A DNA stretch of 40,796 nt, taken from assembly GCA_017463815.1 (NCBI GenBank), contig JAFTOK010000092.1, positions 1-40,796 on the forward strand. The letters run 5' to 3'. The DNA is from Clostridia bacterium (GTDB lineage: Bacteria; Bacillota; Clostridia; Oscillospirales; CAG-272). A model generated the notes under the pieces. It searched no databases, was not told the DNA's origin, and saw only the letters and a program-made list of their open reading frames with translations. Shown here piece by piece: positions 8,661-16,157 of the stretch (within the stretch, counting starts at the first letter, position 1; every line of letters starts with the position of its first letter). A program made the translations under genes and the position numbers.

Positions 8661-8804
8661 TTATTCATCGCGTTTGCTTTTTTCGTATTCTTCATATTCC
8701 TCGCGTGTCATAGGTTTTTTGCGGTTGAAGCGCATCGTGGAAAAAACGCCGAGGGCGATGATAGCAACCACCAACCCTATTGCTATGTAACCCGTTATAT
8801 CCAT
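8661..8804 (-). CDS. Small single-pass membrane protein, 47 residues
   Basis: A short minus-strand frame starts at an ATG (8802-8804) preceded by a near-perfect ribosome site (TTTGGAGG, six bases away) and ends at the shared terminator. The protein begins MDITGYIAIGLVVAIIALGV, a clear single membrane helix at about residues 5-24. A charged tail follows, rich in Lys, Arg and Glu (RKKPMTREEYEEYEKSKRDE). I do not recognise the family. The layout resembles small membrane peptides that bind a larger membrane partner, but nothing in the sequence names the partner. The ribosome site, sensible amphipathic composition and terminator make it likely to be real. Confidence 0.7.
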   Translation of the reverse strand: MDITGYIAIGLVVAIIALGVFSTMRFNRKKPMTREEYEEYEKSKRDE

Positions 8805-8831
8805 TTTAAACCTCCAAAATCTGTTTTTATA

Positions 8832-8860
8832 TTGCTTTTGCCGCCCCGATGTGGTAAACT
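8832..8860 (+). promoter_or_regulatory. Promoter of the EamA permease
   Basis: TTGCTT (8832-8837) and TAAACT (8855-8860) are 17 bases apart, leaving a leader of about 26 bases with a GGGGG ribosome site. Confidence 0.65.
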
Positions 8861-8892
8861 AAAGAAAATTCACGCATTTCGGGGGCTTTTTT

Positions 8893-9780
8893 ATGAATAA
8901 AAATCTTCGCGGCGGGGCTATATTGCTCCTTACCGCCATAATATGGGGCTTTGCTTTCGTGGCGCAGAGCGAGGGTATGGAAAAAATCGGTGCGCTCACG
9001 TTTCAAGCCTCGCGTATGTTGCTCGCCGCGCTGGTGCTTTTGCCAACAGCGCTCGTTTTCCACAAAGCAGGGGAAAAGAAAAACGGCGAAAAAGCGGCGT
9101 TTATGGATAAGAAAACGCTGCTTGTGGGAATAGTCTGCGGCTTTTTCCTTTTCGGTGCGTCTGCGCTCCAGCAGATGGGCATCGCGCACACGAGCGTGGG
9201 GCACGCGGGCTTTCTCACGGCGCTCTACATACTCATCGTGCCCGTGCTCGGCATTTTTACGGGCAAAAAAGTGGGCTCGCGCATCTGGCTTTGCATCGCG
9301 CTTGCTCTTGCGGGGCTTTACCTGCTTTGTATGACGGGCGAGGGGTTTTCTATGTCGCTCGGCGACGTGCTCGTAACGCTGTGCGCGTTCGTTTTCGCCC
9401 TGCACATCATCGCGGTGGACAAACTTGCGGGCGCGCTCGACGGTGTTAAGGTGTCGCTTGTGCAGATGACTTTTGCGGGGTTGTTGTCGCTTGCTTGCGC
9501 GTTCATTTTTGAAGAACCGAATATTTCGGACATAGCGGCATCGTGGCTGCCCATAGCGTACGCGGGCGTGCTTTCCTGCGGCGTGGCGTACACCCTGCAA
9601 ATCATAGGGCAAAAATACACCGAGCCGACGGTGGCTTCGATTATAATGAGCTTGGAATCCGTTTTCGCGGTGCTCGGCGGTGCTGTTTTGCTCGCACAAT
9701 TTCCAACGCTGCCGGAGCTTGCGGGTTGTGCGCTTATGTTCGCGGCAACCGTAATCTCACAAATACCTTCCAAAAAATGA
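8893..9780 (+). CDS. EamA/DMT-family permease (drug/metabolite exporter)
   Basis: This 295-residue inner-membrane protein has about ten predicted helices in two EamA repeats. The first repeat starts GAILLLTAIIWGFAFVAQ (about residues 7-24) and the second begins at about 155 (LGDVLVTLCAFVFALHIIAV). The segment LQQMGIAHTSVGHAGFLTAL in the first repeat is typical of DMT transporters. Substrates of this family include amino acids, nucleosides and drugs and cannot be told from sequence. The gene is monocistronic, with its own promoter and a terminator overlapping its stop codon. The internal repeat and length match the family. Confidence 0.9.
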   Translation: MNKNLRGGAILLLTAIIWGFAFVAQSEGMEKIGALTFQASRMLLAALVLLPTALVFHKAGEKKNGEKAAFMDKKTLLVGIVCGFFLFGASALQQMGIAHTSVGHAGFLTALYILIVPVLGIFTGKKVGSRIWLCIALALAGLYLLCMTGEGFSMSLGDVLVTLCAFVFALHIIAVDKLAGALDGVKVSLVQMTFAGLLSLACAFIFEEPNISDIAASWLPIAYAGVLSCGVAYTLQIIGQKYTEPTVASIIMSLESVFAVLGGAVLLAQFPTLPELAGCALMFAATVISQIPSKK

Positions 9781-9800
9781 TGCTCACGCATCGTTTTTTT
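9772..9800 (+). terminator. Intrinsic terminator overlapping the permease stop codon
   Basis: AAAAAATGATGC pairs with GCATCGTTTTTT (one T-G wobble) around a TCAC loop. The last codons and the stop of the permease form the left arm, and the T run is at 9793-9799. Confidence 0.85.
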
Positions 9801-9812
9801 GTTTTTTCAAAG

Positions 9813-10320
9813 AGTGCTCCGTATTCGAATAAGAACAAAAATTGCTTTCGCAATTTTTGAAATTTATTTTATTCGCGCTTTTCTTTATTTGAAAGAAAAG
9901 GCGCGGCAAAAGAAGCAAAAAAACGTGCCGTTTTATCGCTTTGGTTCTGCTGACAACTATGGCAAGAACCGCTCCCCGAGTGGAATTTTTGCTCCGAACG
10001 CTTCGCAAAAATTACTCGGAACCACGCGGTTGATGGCATAAAATTCAAGTTTGCGATTTTTCGCAAACTTCGCGTATTTATATTCACCAAAATAAGGCCT
10101 GCGCGGCTCGTTATGGCTTGATTACAAGTTTTCACGCGTCGATATATTCGAGCTTTGAATACACTTATTCGCCGCGCTATTCGCACACATCAAATCTGCG
10201 CACACCGAGCGATAAACCGTTAGGGTTTTTGCTTCTTTATTAACTTTTTCTTTCAAAAAGAAAAAGTTAATAAAATTATTAGGAAAGACGAAGGCTTTCC
10301 TGCCATACGCTCTTTGAAAG
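9813..10320. repeat. Large non-coding block of hairpins and long-range inverted repeats
   Basis: No convincing gene lies in these ~500 bases. Hairpins include AAAAATTGC/GCAATTTTT (9838-9858), GGTTCT/AGAACC (about 9943-9970), AATTTTTGC/GCAAAAATT (about 9983-10013), AAGTTTGCG/CGCAAACTT (about 10049-10072) and a perfect 18-base-pair stem (10236-10253 with 10257-10274, three-base loop). The segments at about 9907-9945 and 10204-10240 form a long-range inverted repeat (AGAAGCAAAAA and TTTATCGCT on one side, their complements on the other). The outer edges also match as an inverted pair: TTCAAAGAGTGC (from about 9807) against GCTCTTTGAA (about 10309-10318). It looks like one composite mobile or RNA-forming element. 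Confidence 0.6.
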
Positions 10321-10346
10321 AAAAAGCCGCGCAAGGCGGCTTTTTT
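10321..10346. terminator. Terminator serving the gtrA/oxidoreductase operon (symmetrical)
   Basis: AAGCCGC pairs with GCGGCTT around GCAAG, flanked by A and T runs on both sides, so it can act on either strand. It is the first hairpin after the minus-strand stop at 10357. Confidence 0.8.
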
Positions 10347-10356
10347 CGTCATTTTC

Positions 10357-11925
10357 TCAGTTTTCTTTCTTTTCTTCGTGGTATTCCTTTTCCGTGTTCA
10401 CGTTCCAGATGGCTTCGCGGGAAGCATCGCCGTTTTTGAGCACGCGAACAGCCTCAAACGCTGTCATCATAGAGTGGTCCATATTGTTGTAGCGGTGCTG
10501 GCCGTTTCTGCCTATGCAGTAAAGGTTGCCAATGCCGTCGAGGTAGTTTTTAACCTTATCGAACTGCGCGTACGTGCCGAAATACGCGGGGTACGCCTTT
10601 TTAACTTTCGCACGGACTGCATCGAGAATGTCTTCTTTGTCGATTATACCGATTTTTTCAAGCTCCGTGGATGCAAAACGAATAAAGTCTTTGTCGTTCA
10701 TTCTCCAGAGCATATCGCCCTCGGAGCAGAAGTATTCAAGCCCAATCCAAACGGTGTTTTTAAAATCTTTAACCATATAGGGCGACCAGTTGTTGAAAAT
10801 CTGAAGTCTGCCGATTTTCACGTCGCGCTCCTGAATGTAAATCCAGCAGTCGGGCACGATGTCGCCAACGGTTTTGATTTTCGTTTCGTTCTTGATTTTC
10901 AGCTTGTTTACAAGCAAGCCTACCGTTATAAAATCGCGGTACGGCAAGTTTACGGCAACGTCGTGTACGTCCTCGGGTACAACTTCGCCCATACCTGCCA
11001 CGAGGTCTTTTATTGGCATTGTGGAGAAGTAGTAGTCCGCTTTCATCATTTCCTCTCTGCCGTTGTGGAGCACGCCCACGGAAAGGATTTCCTTGCCGTC
11101 TGTTTCGAGCGTCTTTACAGCACAGTTTTTGATGATTTTGCCGCCAAGCTTTTCAATTTCTTCGGCAACGGTTTCCCAAAGCTGACCGGGGCCTTTTTTC
11201 GGGTAGATATACTGCTCTATAAGCGAAGTTTCCACATTTTTCGCGTCTTTTTTCTTGAAAGGCTTCGTAATCATATCCGCCACAGCTTTGCGGAGCGAAA
11301 GACCTTTTACACGCTGTGCGCCCCAAGAGGGGTCGATGTTTTTGGGGTTCACACCCCAGAGCTTTTCTGTGTAATCTTCAAAAAACATTTCATAAAGAGG
11401 TTCGCCGAAGCGGTTGATGTAGAAGTTTGCGAGCGAATCTTCCTCTTTTTTGAACATAGCGGATTTAACGTAGCCGAATCCCGCTTTCATCGTGCGCGCA
11501 AAGCCCATATTCGTGAAAGTCTGAAGCTTCAGGCTTATGGGGTAATCGAAGAATTTTTTAAGGTAGTATATGCGCGAAACGCGGTTGCGCACGAGCATAA
11601 CCTTGTCCTCTTTTTCGGGGTCGGGGCCGTTTTCCGCGAGTTTTTTTGTCGTCGTGCCGAGAGCGATGTCATCCTTGGAGGGCGCGCCCTGTGTGGGCAT
11701 AAATTTCGCCCAGAACTCGTTTACCTCCTCGCTTTTGGAAAAGAAGCGGTGGCCGCCGATGTCCATTCTGTTGCCATTGTACTCAATCGTGCGGGAAATA
11801 CCGCCGATGAATTCAGATTCTTCCAGAATAATCGGTACGATGTCCGTTTCCGCAAGCAAAGTGTACGCCGCGCAAAGCCCTGCGGGGCCCGCACCGATGA
11901 TTATTGCAGTTTTTTTACATTCCAT
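10357..11925 (-). CDS. FAD-dependent oxidoreductase (amine oxidase/UGM-like fold)
   Basis: The 522-residue protein has an N-terminal dinucleotide-binding loop [16 protein letters not shown] (residues 8-23) and [11 protein letters not shown] at about 54-64, a segment shared by protoporphyrinogen oxidase-like and UDP-galactopyranose mutase-like flavoproteins. The C-terminal [17 protein letters not shown] region resembles the FAD-closing part of the same superfamily. Its exact reaction is unknown. The partner gene gtrA, 22 bases upstream in the same operon, points to polyprenyl-linked sugar or cell-envelope glycan chemistry (inference from context). It is not likely to be a haem enzyme here, because no haem genes are near. 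Confidence 0.75.
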   Translation of the reverse strand: MECKKTAIIIGAGPAGLCAAYTLLAETDIVPIILEESEFIGGISRTIEYNGNRMDIGGHRFFSKSEEVNEFWAKFMPTQGAPSKDDIALGTTTKKLAENGPDPEKEDKVMLVRNRVSRIYYLKKFFDYPISLKLQTFTNMGFARTMKAGFGYVKSAMFKKEEDSLANFYINRFGEPLYEMFFEDYTEKLWGVNPKNIDPSWGAQRVKGLSLRKAVADMITKPFKKKDAKNVETSLIEQYIYPKKGPGQLWETVAEEIEKLGGKIIKNCAVKTLETDGKEILSVGVLHNGREEMMKADYYFSTMPIKDLVAGMGEVVPEDVHDVAVNLPYRDFITVGLLVNKLKIKNETKIKTVGDIVPDCWIYIQERDVKIGRLQIFNNWSPYMVKDFKNTVWIGLEYFCSEGDMLWRMNDKDFIRFASTELEKIGIIDKEDILDAVRAKVKKAYPAYFGTYAQFDKVKNYLDGIGNLYCIGRNGQHRYNNMDHSMMTAFEAVRVLKNGDASREAIWNVNTEKEYHEEKKEN

Positions 11926-11947
11926 AATTTTTCCTCAATTCATAAAA

Positions 11948-12385
11948 TCAATGTCCGCGATAGACGAAAATTTTTCTGCCTATGTAGTTCCAGATAAGCA
12001 CCACACCTTTTACAAAGCAAGTGAGCAAAAGGTACCAGATGCCCGATTCACCTATAAAATACGTGCCGAGAAGCGTAAGCCCTACCGTAAGGAAGTAGCC
12101 TATGACCCCCACAACCGCGTAGATTACGAACGCTTTCACGGTCTTGCCGTCTTTTTGCTGCTCCGCCTTGCGGAAAACGAAGACATTCGAAAGCGCGAAG
12201 TTCACGATAAGCCCTATAACGAAGCCCGCAGTAACTGCGGCGGCAACCTGCCATTTATCGTCCTTCGTAGCGCCCAAAATCAGATAGAGCACCGCGTAGT
12301 TCACGCCCATATCCACGAGCGCCGCCACGCCGCCCACGACGACATAACGCAAAAATTCAAATAATGTGTCTTTTTTCAATTTCAT
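11948..12385 (-). CDS. GtrA-family membrane protein
   Basis: This 145-residue protein has four predicted membrane helices. It carries the GtrA signature: FLRYVVVGGVAALVDMGVNY at residues 10-29 and ALSNVFVFR in the second half of the first pair, ending with WNYIGRKIFVYR. Members are thought to flip or help transfer polyprenyl-phosphate sugars during O-antigen, teichoic acid or arabinogalactan modification. It is the first gene of a two-gene minus-strand operon with the FAD oxidoreductase, so that enzyme may act on the same lipid-linked sugar (inference). Confidence 0.88.
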   Translation of the reverse strand: MKLKKDTLFEFLRYVVVGGVAALVDMGVNYAVLYLILGATKDDKWQVAAAVTAGFVIGLIVNFALSNVFVFRKAEQQKDGKTVKAFVIYAVVGVIGYFLTVGLTLLGTYFIGESGIWYLLLTCFVKGVVLIWNYIGRKIFVYRGH

Positions 12386-12471
12386 AATACACCTTAATTA
12401 TAACATACGTCATTTTAAATATATGTCGAAAAAAGCGTCATATTTTCTCATACAAAATTCTTTCTTTGTTT

Positions 12472-12500
12472 AGTATAACATATAAACCGCTCAAATGCAA
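12472..12500 (-). promoter_or_regulatory. Promoter of gtrA operon
   Basis: On the minus strand TTGCAT (12500-12495) and TATACT (12477-12472) are separated by 17 bases, about 85 bases upstream of the gtrA start. Confidence 0.75.
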
Positions 12501-12545
12501 CAAGTTATTTGTTAACATTGGGTTAAATATAGTTGTAAGGGAAAG

Positions 12546-12575
12546 AAAAAGAGCTGTTGCACGCAACAGCTTTTA
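12546..12575. terminator. Isolated terminator-like hairpin
   Basis: AGCTGTTG pairs with CAACAGCT around CACG (12552-12571), with an A-rich left flank and a short T run on the right. No gene ends here on either strand. It separates the gtrA promoter from the toxin locus promoter and may insulate them. Confidence 0.55.
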
Positions 12576-12591
12576 ATTAAATCAAAATGAA

Positions 12592-12620
12592 TTGACAAAA
12601 ATCACAATTTGTGTTAATAT
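12592..12620 (+). promoter_or_regulatory. Promoter of candidate toxin mRNA
   Basis: TTGACA (12592-12597), a 17-base spacer and TAATAT (12615-12620). Transcription should begin near 12627 and give a leader of about 125 bases before the small hydrophobic frame. Confidence 0.8.
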
Positions 12621-12649
12621 GGTTTGCAGAGTCACTCGATACGGTGGCG

Positions 12650-12741
12650 GTTATGCCCCTTTTTATGAAAGGGGTGATATTCTTTGCTCATTTCAAATAC
12701 ATAGGAAATGAGTGGTGCGATATGATTGTTCATAGTGCACC
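12650..12741 (+). promoter_or_regulatory. Structured leader of the candidate toxin mRNA
   Basis: Three successive hairpins can form: CCCCTTT/AAAGGGG (12656-12662 and 12668-12674), CTCATTTC/GAAATGAG (12687-12694 and 12705-12712) and GGTGC/GCACC (12714-12718 and 12737-12741). The first hides a good Shine-Dalgarno-like AAAGGGGTGAT. A TTG start eight bases after it, in the toxin frame, stops after six codons (TAG at 12702). A second in-frame stop is at 12723. This could be a regulated leader or a decayed start region. Confidence 0.5.
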
Positions 12742-12752
12742 TTGTTTGGCAA

Positions 12753-12839
12753 ATGACACCTACAGAGCTGTATGCCTTTTGTATGGTACTCATCGCTGTT
12801 ATAACGCTTGTGAAAGACTTTTACAACAGCCGCAAATAA
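12753..12839 (+). CDS. Short hydrophobic peptide, candidate type I (holin-like) toxin
   Basis: The 28-residue frame starts MTPTELYAFC, continues as a membrane helix (MVLIAVITLV) and ends with a basic tail (KDFYNSRK). This N-terminal pattern, single helix and Lys/Arg tail match the small holin-like type I toxins of Firmicutes. The surrounding layout also fits: its own promoter, a structured leader, a hairpin just after the stop, a second GGAGC/GCTCC hairpin, and a consensus promoter on the opposite strand. The ATG lacks an obvious ribosome site. Alternative in-frame starts are GTG 12735 and TTG 12726, giving 34 and 37 residues. It may be tightly controlled or partly degraded. Confidence 0.55.
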   Translation: MTPTELYAFCMVLIAVITLVKDFYNSRK

Positions 12840-12849
12840 TAAAGAAATA

Positions 12850-12884
12850 ATCGCCTTTCTACCCTGACAAGTTAAAAAGGCGAT
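12850..12884. terminator. Hairpin shared by toxin mRNA and antisense RNA
   Basis: ATCGCCTTT pairs with AAAGGCGAT around a 17-base loop, starting ten bases after the toxin stop. The minus-strand side runs into a U-rich tail, so it is best as the antisense RNA terminator. On the plus strand its tail is weaker. Confidence 0.65.
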
Positions 12885-12903
12885 GTTTCTGTTTACAGTG
12901 GTC

Positions 12904-12933
12904 GGAGCGTAACCGTCACCGGGTGGCTCCTTC
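12904..12933 (+). terminator. Second 3' hairpin of the toxin transcript
   Basis: GGAGC (12904-12908) pairs with GCTCC (12926-12930), enclosing ACCG/CGGGT, followed by TTCTATAT. It is a plausible but weak terminator for the plus-strand toxin mRNA. Confidence 0.5.
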
Positions 12934-12940
12934 TATATAT

Positions 12941-12969
12941 ATTATAACCTTTATTATCTTATTTGTCAA
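12941..12969 (-). promoter_or_regulatory. Consensus antisense promoter facing the toxin gene
   Basis: On the minus strand the sequence is a perfect TTGACA (12969-12964), 17-base spacer, perfect TATAAT (12946-12941). It points into the 3' end of the toxin locus and has no open reading frame behind it, so an RNA product is the best explanation. Confidence 0.8.
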
Positions 12970-12983
12970 TATCAAATTAGTGA

Positions 12984-13012
12984 TTGACAAAACAGGCAAA
13001 ATATGATAGAAT
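12984..13012 (+). promoter_or_regulatory. Promoter of the mntP operon
   Basis: TTGACA (12984-12989) and TAGAAT (13007-13012) have a 17-base spacer. The -35 box lies only 14 bases from that of the divergent antisense promoter. Confidence 0.85.
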
Positions 13013-13023
13013 ATTAAACAATA

Positions 13024-13147
13024 GTAAGGGAGTAGTCGGCGTTGCGATTGCAACGTGGCGAAGTCAACATACTGGAAGCGTGTGCTTTCTGGCTCTGCCC
13101 CAAACGATGAGACTTATCTGCCAACGGGGTAGGTGGGTCTTTTTTTG
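13024..13147 (+). promoter_or_regulatory. yybP-ykoY manganese riboswitch with terminator
   Basis: Conserved yybP-ykoY segments appear in order: GGGAGTAGTC near the 5' end, GTCAACATACTGG, CTGGCTCTGCCC, then ACGATGAGAC and CCAACGGGGTAGGTGGGTC. These form the two loops that hold Mn2+ in the known aptamer. GACTTATCT (13111-13119) can pair with AGGTGGGTC (13131-13139, with wobbles) directly before a T run at 13140-13146. This gives an intrinsic terminator that competes with the aptamer fold. High Mn2+ should favour read-through into mntP, as known for this class. Confidence 0.92.
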
Positions 13148-13208
13148 TTTGTTCAGTCCTCCTTTCCCGCAAGACATCTCCCTAATATAAAATTTTTGGA
13201 GGACGTTT

Positions 13209-13778
13209 ATGTCAACATTCGAACTTTTCATCATCGCCGTAGGGCTTTCTATGGACGCTTTTGCCGTTGCTATATGCAAAGGGCTTTCGGTGAAATCTCT
13301 CAAACCGCGCCATATGCTAATTGTCGGGCTTTATTTCGGTGCGTTTCAGGGGCTTATGCCGCTGGCGGGCTATTTTCTCGGCAAGCAGTTTGAAGAGTAT
13401 ATCACAAAATTCGACCACTGGATAGCTTTCGTGCTTCTCTGCGTTATTGGCGGAAATATGATTCGCGAAGCTATAAAAGGCGAAGCGGAAGAATGCGGCG
13501 ATTCTTTCGGCGTAAAAGCTATGCTTCCTATGGCGGTCGCCACGAGCATAGATGCGCTCGCCGTGGGCGTTACGTTCGGCTTTATGCCTGACGTTAACAT
13601 CTGGTTCGCCATCATTTTCATCGGCGTAATCACGTTTGCGCTTTCTGCAATCGGCGTTAAAATCGGCAATGTTTTCGGCGCCAAATTCAAAGCCAAGGCG
13701 GAGCTTACGGGCGGCATCATTCTGATTGCTATGGGCATTAAAATTCTTCTCGAACATCTGGGAATAATCAATTTTTAA
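13209..13778 (+). CDS. mntP: Manganese efflux pump MntP
   Basis: The 189-residue protein has six predicted membrane helices in two halves, each with the conserved acidic motif: [12 protein letters not shown] (Asp16) and [13 protein letters not shown] (Asp115). MntP exports Mn2+ when it is in excess. The ATG has a near-ideal TTTGGAGGAC ribosome site. The upstream yybP-ykoY riboswitch, the classic partner of mntP, supports both the function and Mn2+-induced expression. The thioesterase gene follows after 17 bases without a terminator and is probably co-expressed. Confidence 0.96.
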   Translation: MSTFELFIIAVGLSMDAFAVAICKGLSVKSLKPRHMLIVGLYFGAFQGLMPLAGYFLGKQFEEYITKFDHWIAFVLLCVIGGNMIREAIKGEAEECGDSFGVKAMLPMAVATSIDALAVGVTFGFMPDVNIWFAIIFIGVITFALSAIGVKIGNVFGAKFKAKAELTGGIILIAMGIKILLEHLGIINF

Positions 13779-13795
13779 AAAGGCAGGTATAAAAT

Positions 13796-14512
13796 ATGGT
13801 TGTAAAAGAGATTTTTTACGTCGGTTACAGCGACATAACAAGCGACCTCAAACTTTCGGACACTTCGATTTTGAAAATTTTTGAAAATATGGCGTGTATG
13901 CACGGCACACGCGCGGGCGAAAGCATAAAAACGTGCCCGGCAAGATGGTTCCTTACGGCATATGACGTTAAAATACTCAAACGCCCCGAATATGAGGATA
14001 CTGTAACCGTGCACACCTGGAGCAGGGATATGCGCGGCGTTTCCGCCTGCCGTGAATTTGAAATTTACAACGGCAACGGCGAGCTTTGCGTAGTGGGTAT
14101 TTCCAACTGGGCGCGCGTAAACGCCGCCACACAGAAGGTAGAGCGCGCCACACCGGAGGTCGTAGCCGCTTACCAAAGCGAAAAAGAACGCACAAACTTC
14201 GATTTCATCTGGGCGCCGAAGCTGGAAGAGCCCGCGGAATATACCGCCGCGCAAGATTTTAAGGTTACGCGCAATTTTATAGATGCCAACCACCATATGA
14301 ACAACGTTTACTACCTCGAAGTGGCCAAGCTTATGCTGCCCGAGGACGTATATAACAACTGCGATTTTACGGGATTTAAAATTATGTACCGCCGCGCCAT
14401 AAAATACGGCGAAACGGTGCGTTGCCTCTACGGCGAAACGGAAAAATCCTACGTTGTTACCGTAAAGGGCGAGGAAAACGATATCCGCGCTATTATAGAG
14501 CTCGTGAAGTAA
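13796..14512 (+). CDS. Acyl-ACP thioesterase (FatA/FatB-type)
   Basis: This 238-residue double-hotdog protein hydrolyses acyl-ACP to release fatty acids. The first hotdog (about 1-130) includes RWFLTAYDVKILKRP and TVTVHTWSRDMRGVSACREF, typical of bacterial PF01643 members. The second hotdog carries FIDANHHMNNVYYLE with Asp163, Asn165, His167 and Asn169-Asn170, matching the Asp/Asn/His catalytic set. Length is as expected for bacterial forms. It follows mntP without a terminator, so the manganese riboswitch should also control it, an unusual coupling. A strong terminator ends the unit. Confidence 0.9.
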   Translation: MVVKEIFYVGYSDITSDLKLSDTSILKIFENMACMHGTRAGESIKTCPARWFLTAYDVKILKRPEYEDTVTVHTWSRDMRGVSACREFEIYNGNGELCVVGISNWARVNAATQKVERATPEVVAAYQSEKERTNFDFIWAPKLEEPAEYTAAQDFKVTRNFIDANHHMNNVYYLEVAKLMLPEDVYNNCDFTGFKIMYRRAIKYGETVRCLYGETEKSYVVTVKGEENDIRAIIELVK

Positions 14513-14554
14513 CGAAAAAGCATCTCGTACATAAAAGAGTATTTCACTATGATA

Positions 14555-14588
14555 AAAAATATGGGTTGCGTAAACAACCCATATTTTT
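14555..14588. terminator. Bidirectional terminator between thioesterase and cls
   Basis: A perfect 14-base-pair stem (14555-14568 with 14575-14588), containing ATGGGTTG and CAACCCAT with A and T runs at the ends, closes a six-base loop. It serves converging genes on both strands. Confidence 0.93.
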
Positions 14589-16125
14589 ACATAAGAGGAG
14601 CGAATATGCGGAGTATATCCTGAATTGATTTCACGAAAATATTACACTTGCAATCCTTTTCTGTTATAACCTGGCAAATTTCAAGAGTATCAAGAAAATC
14701 TTTTTTTACATCTTCTATGGTTTCGCTGCCGTAAATGACAGTGCCGCATTCAAAATGCAAATAAAGACTGCGGAAATCCAGGTTTGTTGTGCCTACTGTG
14801 GCGACGGTATCATCGGAAACAAAGGTTTTTGAATGTATAAACCCCTTTGTATATTCGTATATCTTTACACCGTTTTTGATAAGCTCGCGGTAATATGACC
14901 TTGTCGTCATATGAACGAACCATTTATCCCACTTGTGCGGCGTGATTATGCGCACGTCTACACCGCTTTTGGCGGCCAGAGAAAGCGCACAGAGCATTTT
15001 TTCATCTGCGATAAGGTACGGTGTGGTTATGTAAATATACTTTTTTGCGTTGTTAATGATTTGCAGGTAGACTTGTTCGCCTACGTTGTCTTTATCTATG
15101 GGGCTGTCGGCATAGGGGAGCACGAAGCCATCGGTCCGGATATCGCACCCGACGTTTTGCCAGGGGTAATATTCTGCATAATCCTCGCTTTTACCGGAGG
15201 CAAGCTCCCACATTTGCAGGAACATCAGCGTGAAGCTCCAGGCGGCTTTGCCTTCCACCATTATGGAAGCATCTTTCCAATGCCCGTGCTTTTCCACGGC
15301 ATTTATATATTCGTCGGCGAGGTTTATACCGCCGGTGAAGGCAACTTTGCCGTCTATGGAAACAATTTTCCTGTGGTCGCGGTTGTTTTGCTTCGCTGTT
15401 AAAAACGGGCGAAAGGGATTGAAAACGGCACACTCTATGCCCATAGCGAGCAGTGTTTTTGTGTAATCTTTCGGCAAAAGCAGAAAACAGCCCATATCAT
15501 CGTATATGATTTTTATTTTTACACCTTCGGCGGCTTTTCTCTTTAGAACTTCCAGAACCTTGCCCCACATTTCGCCCTCCTGAATAATAAAATATTCGAG
15601 AAAAATGTATTTTTCGGCTTTTTCAAGCTCTGAAAGGAGCGATTCCAGCTTTGCTTCGCCCGGGGAAAGATATTTTGTGCGGCTTTGTGTGTATACGGGG
15701 AACCCCGCAAAATTTTGCAGATAATTTATTTGCGCAGTGTATGCCGGCATTTCGGCGATTGCTTTTTCATAACCCGTGCCGGGGAGAAGTGCAAGTTTTT
15801 TTACTTTTTCCTGTGTTCCGTGCAGCTTTTTTTGGAAACGGCGAGTGGACGACTGAAAAGCAAAAAGAAGGTACATAAGCCCGCCGAATATCGGAAAGTT
15901 CAGAATCAGGAAAACCCACATAAGCTTATATGAGCCGTTATCATCTTTGATTATTATATAAATGCTGACGCAAAGGCTTATGAATTTGAGCACATTGCTC
16001 GTTATGTCTGATATGGTGCTTCTCACGGCAAGGCTGTAGATGATAATAGCCAGCTGAACAATAACAAGAAAAATTGTAAAAACGCGCTGCCTGAATATAG
16101 CGCGAAACCATTTTTGTTTGAACAT
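14587..16125 (-). CDS. cls: Cardiolipin synthase
   Basis: The 512-residue membrane enzyme of the phospholipase D superfamily joins two phosphatidylglycerols to form cardiolipin. Two N-terminal helices (about 15-35 and 68-90) are followed by two HxKxxxxD motifs: His251-x-Lys253 to Asp258 (HRKIVSID) and His431-x-Lys433 to Asp438 (HSKTFVSD), each followed by a GG or GTTN segment. This is complete for an active bacterial Cls. A perfect CCGGAGG ribosome site precedes the ATG. The promoter -35 box is covered by a palindrome next to a divergent tetR gene, so it may be repressed by that regulator. Confidence 0.95.
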   Translation of the reverse strand: MFKQKWFRAIFRQRVFTIFLVIVQLAIIIYSLAVRSTISDITSNVLKFISLCVSIYIIIKDDNGSYKLMWVFLILNFPIFGGLMYLLFAFQSSTRRFQKKLHGTQEKVKKLALLPGTGYEKAIAEMPAYTAQINYLQNFAGFPVYTQSRTKYLSPGEAKLESLLSELEKAEKYIFLEYFIIQEGEMWGKVLEVLKRKAAEGVKIKIIYDDMGCFLLLPKDYTKTLLAMGIECAVFNPFRPFLTAKQNNRDHRKIVSIDGKVAFTGGINLADEYINAVEKHGHWKDASIMVEGKAAWSFTLMFLQMWELASGKSEDYAEYYPWQNVGCDIRTDGFVLPYADSPIDKDNVGEQVYLQIINNAKKYIYITTPYLIADEKMLCALSLAAKSGVDVRIITPHKWDKWFVHMTTRSYYRELIKNGVKIYEYTKGFIHSKTFVSDDTVATVGTTNLDFRSLYLHFECGTVIYGSETIEDVKKDFLDTLEICQVITEKDCKCNIFVKSIQDILRIFAPLM

Positions 16126-16157
16126 AGTTTTCCTCCGGAATTATCAAGATATTAAAC

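Larger units (their letters stand above)
12838..12934 (-). ncRNA. Predicted antisense (antitoxin) RNA
   Basis: A minus-strand transcript starting about seven bases after the -10 box at 12941-12946 would run from about 12934. It would end after the ATCGCCTTT/AAAGGCGAT stem (12884-12850 on this strand), which is followed by a U-rich stretch. The resulting ~97-base RNA is complementary to the toxin mRNA 3' untranslated region and reaches its stop codon. This is the convergent, 3'-overlapping arrangement known for txpA/ratA and bsrG/SR4 in Bacillus. The RNA itself is inferred, not observed. Confidence 0.5.

Noticed and set aside
9869-10352. Minus-strand frames of 105 and 76 residues in the hairpin block
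   Set aside because: Composition follows the hairpins and no ribosome site is seen. I kept the region as a structured element.
10378-11997. A 539-residue open frame on the plus strand
   Set aside because: It is antisense to the FAD oxidoreductase in its full length, lacks a ribosome site and has no domain signal. It is a shadow of that gene.
12611-12850. A 79-residue plus-strand frame across the toxin locus
   Set aside because: It is in another frame, crosses the three leader hairpins and has no family-like composition. The short hydrophobic frame is the better candidate.
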